A stretch of 64,000 nucleotides of DNA, from assembly GCA_026625165.1 (NCBI GenBank), contig CP112999.1:1302001-1366000 (forward strand), written 5' to 3'. Below, piece by piece: positions 61,634-64,000 of the stretch (position 1 is its first letter; the number at the start of each line of letters is the position of its first letter). The position numbers were made by a program, and so were the translations under genes. This DNA is from Methanoregula sp. GTDB taxonomy: Archaea > Halobacteriota > Methanomicrobia > Methanomicrobiales > Methanospirillaceae. The notes beneath the pieces are model-generated. The model was not told the DNA's origin. It made no database searches and saw nothing but the letters and a program-made list of their open reading frames with translations.

Positions 61634-64000
61634 ATGCGCGAGCCGCCGGTCAAAAAGATACTATACTGGTGCGACAACTGCAATGTCCCCCTTATAGGGA
61701 AGGGGTGTGCATGTGGAAAGGAGGGAAAGAAGATCCCACTTCTGCAGCCGTACGATGTACGCCCGGCACTTGCCGCAGACATGGAACTTTTAGCACGCCT
61801 TGTGCACGAGCATTTCGGTACCGTAACGCTCCAGAACATTGTGCTCTTCAACAAGACCGGCGGCGTCGACCGGGCAGATCTCGTGATCATGAGCGGGGAG
61901 CGGTTCGGATGGCTCACGTTCGATCCGGTCACGAGGGAATATAATCTCGATATCGCACCGGAAGCCCTGCTGTTCCTGCTCCCGCATGCGACCCGTGGCA
62001 TCGTCGACCTTGAACAGTACACCAATGTCAGCAGGGAACAGGGGAGGATAGGGGGCAAGAAGCTCGTGCTCAACACCCCGGTCTCCGATGGGACGGTGAT
62101 CGTAAAATACCGCAGTAAGTTTGGAACCGCCATGGTAAGGGACGGGCAGATCAAAGTCAGGGAGATCGTTTCTGTTGATCCAAGAACTCCCCCAAACCCG
62201 GACTGGAGTGTTGCCGTCCACCAGAACCGGTATCACCTCAAAAACCTTGAGCGCACCGCGGTCAGGACTATCAGGCACCATATGAATGACCGCCCGGTCA
62301 TCAACGTCTCGTTCTCCGGGGGCAAGGACAGCACTGCCGTACTGCACCTTGCCCGCAAGGCAGGCGTGACATCGGCGTTTTTTATTGATACCGGAATCGA
62401 ATTTCCTGAAACGGTGGAGTTCATCCGGTCACAGGGTATTGAGATCATCCCGCCGGTTGTCGATTTCTGGCAGGCCGCAGAGAAGGCGGGACCTCCCGGC
62501 AAAGACCACCGATGGTGCTGCAAGCTCTTAAAACTCCGGCCCCTCAAACTCTACCTCGCAAAAATTGGTCCGTGCGTGACCGTTCAGGGGAACCGTTGGT
62601 ATGAGTCATGGAACCGGGCCGATCTCGAAGAGACAAGCCAGAACCCTGAAAATGTGCTCCAGCTCAACATCTCGCCAATCCGGAACTGGCGGGCGCTCGA
62701 AGTGTTTTTATACCTCTGGTGGCAGAAGATTCCCACCAATGTACTCTATGAACGGGGTATCGAGCGGATCGGGTGCTACCCCTGCCCGTCGATGCTTGAG
62801 AGCGAGTACGAGGAACTGGGGAAGATGCACCCCGGTGCGGTGCATCGCTGGAACGAGATACTTGAAAGATGGGCGGCAAAGAAAGGACTTCCGGAAGAAT
62901 ACTCCAGATGGGGTCTATGGCGCTGGAAGGCGCTGCCAAAGAAGATGCGGGAGCTGTGCAGTGCAAAAGGGATATTACTCAACGATGATTATTCCTTAAA
63001 GCCTGTGAGGGAACGCAAAGTGGAACAGAAACAGGATACCAACGAAGGTGATACAGTCGTGACCCAGACGGATGTACGGGAACCGGATACATTTGATGCA
63101 GAGAGAGCACGCAGGGACTTCCCGATCCTTTCAGAACTCATTTACTTTGACAATGCTGCAACTTCATTCTCCCCTGAGCCGGTTGTGCAGGCACTTGTTG
63201 AATTCGAGCACCAGTACCGTGCCAACGTCGGGAGAGGGGTGCACCGGCTGACAAGGATCGCCTCGCAGCGTTACTGGCACGCCCACGAGAAGGTGGCAAA
63301 GTTTATCGGCGGGCAGGATGGCATGACTGTCTTTACGAAAAATACCACCGAGGCGATCAATATGGTGGCGCAGGGGCTTGCATGGAAGGCAGGCGATCAT
63401 GTCATTACCACAGTCATTGAACACCATTCAAATCTCCTGCCGTGGCGGAACCTGACCAGGCAGGGGGTCAAAGTCGATATCATCGGGATACAGCCGGACT
63501 ATTCCCTTAATCCTGCTGCATTTGAACGGTCAATTTCAGATAAAACCCGTCTTGTCGCGGTCACGCATGCCTCTAACGTGCTCGGTACCATAACCCCGGT
63601 TGAACAGATCGCAAAGATCTGCCATGATCATGGCGCGCTCCTGCTTATCGATGGTGCACAGGCAGTCCCCCATATACCGGTTAACGTCGCAGACATCAGG
63701 TGCGACTTTTATGCGTTCTCCGGTCATAAGATGCTCGGGCCGACCGGCACCGGAGTCCTCTGGATGAAGGATCCGGTCATCGAACCTTCGGTGCTAGGAG
63801 GCGGGATGATCGAGACCGTGACAGCCGAAGGGTTTACTCCTGCGCAAGGCTACCAGAAATACGAAGCGGGCACCCCTAATATTGCCGGGGGGATCGGCCT
63901 TGGAGTGGCAACCGATTACCTGACAGCAATCGGCATGGACCGGATACGGGAACACGAGGAGCGGATCACAACCCGTCTTATCGACGGTCTTTCAAAGATC
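61634..64000 (+). CDS. PAPS reductase-like PP-loop protein fused to cysteine desulfurase (partial at window end)
   Basis: One frame stays open from ATG 61634 to the window edge (789 codons). Residues 1-30 are a zinc ribbon (CDNC, CAC). The PP-loop SFSGGKDSTAVL begins near residue 227, followed by the PAPS-reductase-like block HRWCCKLLKL and IGCYPCPS near 380. After a charged linker (about 455-490), an aminotransferase class V domain begins: IYFDNAATSFSP, NTTEAIN, EHHSNLLPW, LLIDGAQ, and the PLP lysine K699 in FSGHKMLG. The fusion suggests direct passage of desulfurase sulfur to a thiolation or sulfur-activation PP-loop enzyme. The true substrate is unknown. The start has no clear Shine-Dalgarno. 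Confidence 0.88.
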   Translation, partial: MREPPVKKILYWCDNCNVPLIGKGCACGKEGKKIPLLQPYDVRPALAADMELLARLVHEHFGTVTLQNIVLFNKTGGVDRADLVIMSGERFGWLTFDPVTREYNLDIAPEALLFLLPHATRGIVDLEQYTNVSREQGRIGGKKLVLNTPVSDGTVIVKYRSKFGTAMVRDGQIKVREIVSVDPRTPPNPDWSVAVHQNRYHLKNLERTAVRTIRHHMNDRPVINVSFSGGKDSTAVLHLARKAGVTSAFFIDTGIEFPETVEFIRSQGIEIIPPVVDFWQAAEKAGPPGKDHRWCCKLLKLRPLKLYLAKIGPCVTVQGNRWYESWNRADLEETSQNPENVLQLNISPIRNWRALEVFLYLWWQKIPTNVLYERGIERIGCYPCPSMLESEYEELGKMHPGAVHRWNEILERWAAKKGLPEEYSRWGLWRWKALPKKMRELCSAKGILLNDDYSLKPVRERKVEQKQDTNEGDTVVTQTDVREPDTFDAERARRDFPILSELIYFDNAATSFSPEPVVQALVEFEHQYRANVGRGVHRLTRIASQRYWHAHEKVAKFIGGQDGMTVFTKNTTEAINMVAQGLAWKAGDHVITTVIEHHSNLLPWRNLTRQGVKVDIIGIQPDYSLNPAAFERSISDKTRLVAVTHASNVLGTITPVEQIAKICHDHGALLLIDGAQAVPHIPVNVADIRCDFYAFSGHKMLGPTGTGVLWMKDPVIEPSVLGGGMIETVTAEGFTPAQGYQKYEAGTPNIAGGIGLGVATDYLTAIGMDRIREHEERITTRLIDGLSKI

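Noticed and set aside
61414-62154. 246-codon open frame on the minus strand.
   Set aside because: It lies opposite the zinc ribbon and N-terminal part of the PAPS-reductase/desulfurase fusion, which has clear motifs; the antisense product is Ser/Arg/Pro-rich without family features.

Overview
The window reads as chromosomal DNA of a methanogenic euryarchaeon, most likely of the order Methanomicrobiales (a Methanoregula-like genome is my guess, not proven). The pointers are methanogenesis marker protein 8, the archaeal fructose-bisphosphate aldolase/phosphatase, a Cdc48/VAT ATPase, an Sm-like protein, archaeal RNase Z, aIF1A, a Ni-CO dehydrogenase with CooC, and archaeal TATA elements combined with GGAGG-type Shine-Dalgarno sequences. 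Coding density is high, and most genes are moderately GC-rich.

Layout. 1-3.4 kb: an ATP-grasp/GCS2 ligase pair and a one-chain ADP-forming acyl-CoA synthetase. 3.5-6.5 kb: a fused receiver-PAS-PAS-diadenylate cyclase, a membrane protein, a Cys-rich winged-helix regulator and an Sm-like protein. 6.7-11.4 kb: four co-oriented sugar-phosphate enzymes (aldolase/phosphatase, class II aldolase, class I FBPase, ATP-PFK). 11.5-14.4 kb: Hsp20 and Cdc48.

14,466-20,448 is an AT-rich mobile element with 24-bp perfect terminal inverted repeats of IS6 type and an exact 8-bp target duplication (CGTGAATG). It carries a type IIG restriction-modification gene, a 53-codon DUF2080-type gene, an IS6-like transposase with a SWIM zinc finger, and a tightly coupled DUF1828/unknown pair that looks like a toxin-antitoxin module. 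More copies of its ends lie just downstream.

21-29.5 kb: thiC, 5-formyl-THF cyclo-ligase, a radical SAM activase with no normal start codon, UPF0200 kinase, a TIM-barrel isomerase, RNase Z behind a tandemly duplicated translation-start region, a DHH phosphoesterase and small genes. 29.5-33 kb: adenine deaminase, a DUF1624 membrane protein and methanogenesis marker 8. 33-41.6 kb: a membrane J-protein with TPRs and a giant TPR protein of about 2,440 residues. 41.7-49.2 kb: MscL, an RND exporter, NadA, and a set of sulfur/molybdopterin genes (fdhD, larE, hesA/moeB-like, moaD, moaE) fitting formate dehydrogenase maturation.

49.3-54.1 kb: membrane proteins, an XRE regulator and a COG1361/MacB-type export operon, with similar palindromes in two promoters. 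54.2-57.1 kb: cooC-cooS. 57.6-61.5 kb: DEAD-box helicase, aIF1A apparently starting at CTG, a winged-helix protein, an RMD1/DUF155 protein and a zinc-ribbon miniprotein. 61.6 kb to the end: one open frame joining a PAPS-reductase-type PP-loop enzyme to a cysteine desulfurase, cut by the window edge. I recognised no rRNA, tRNA or CRISPR array.
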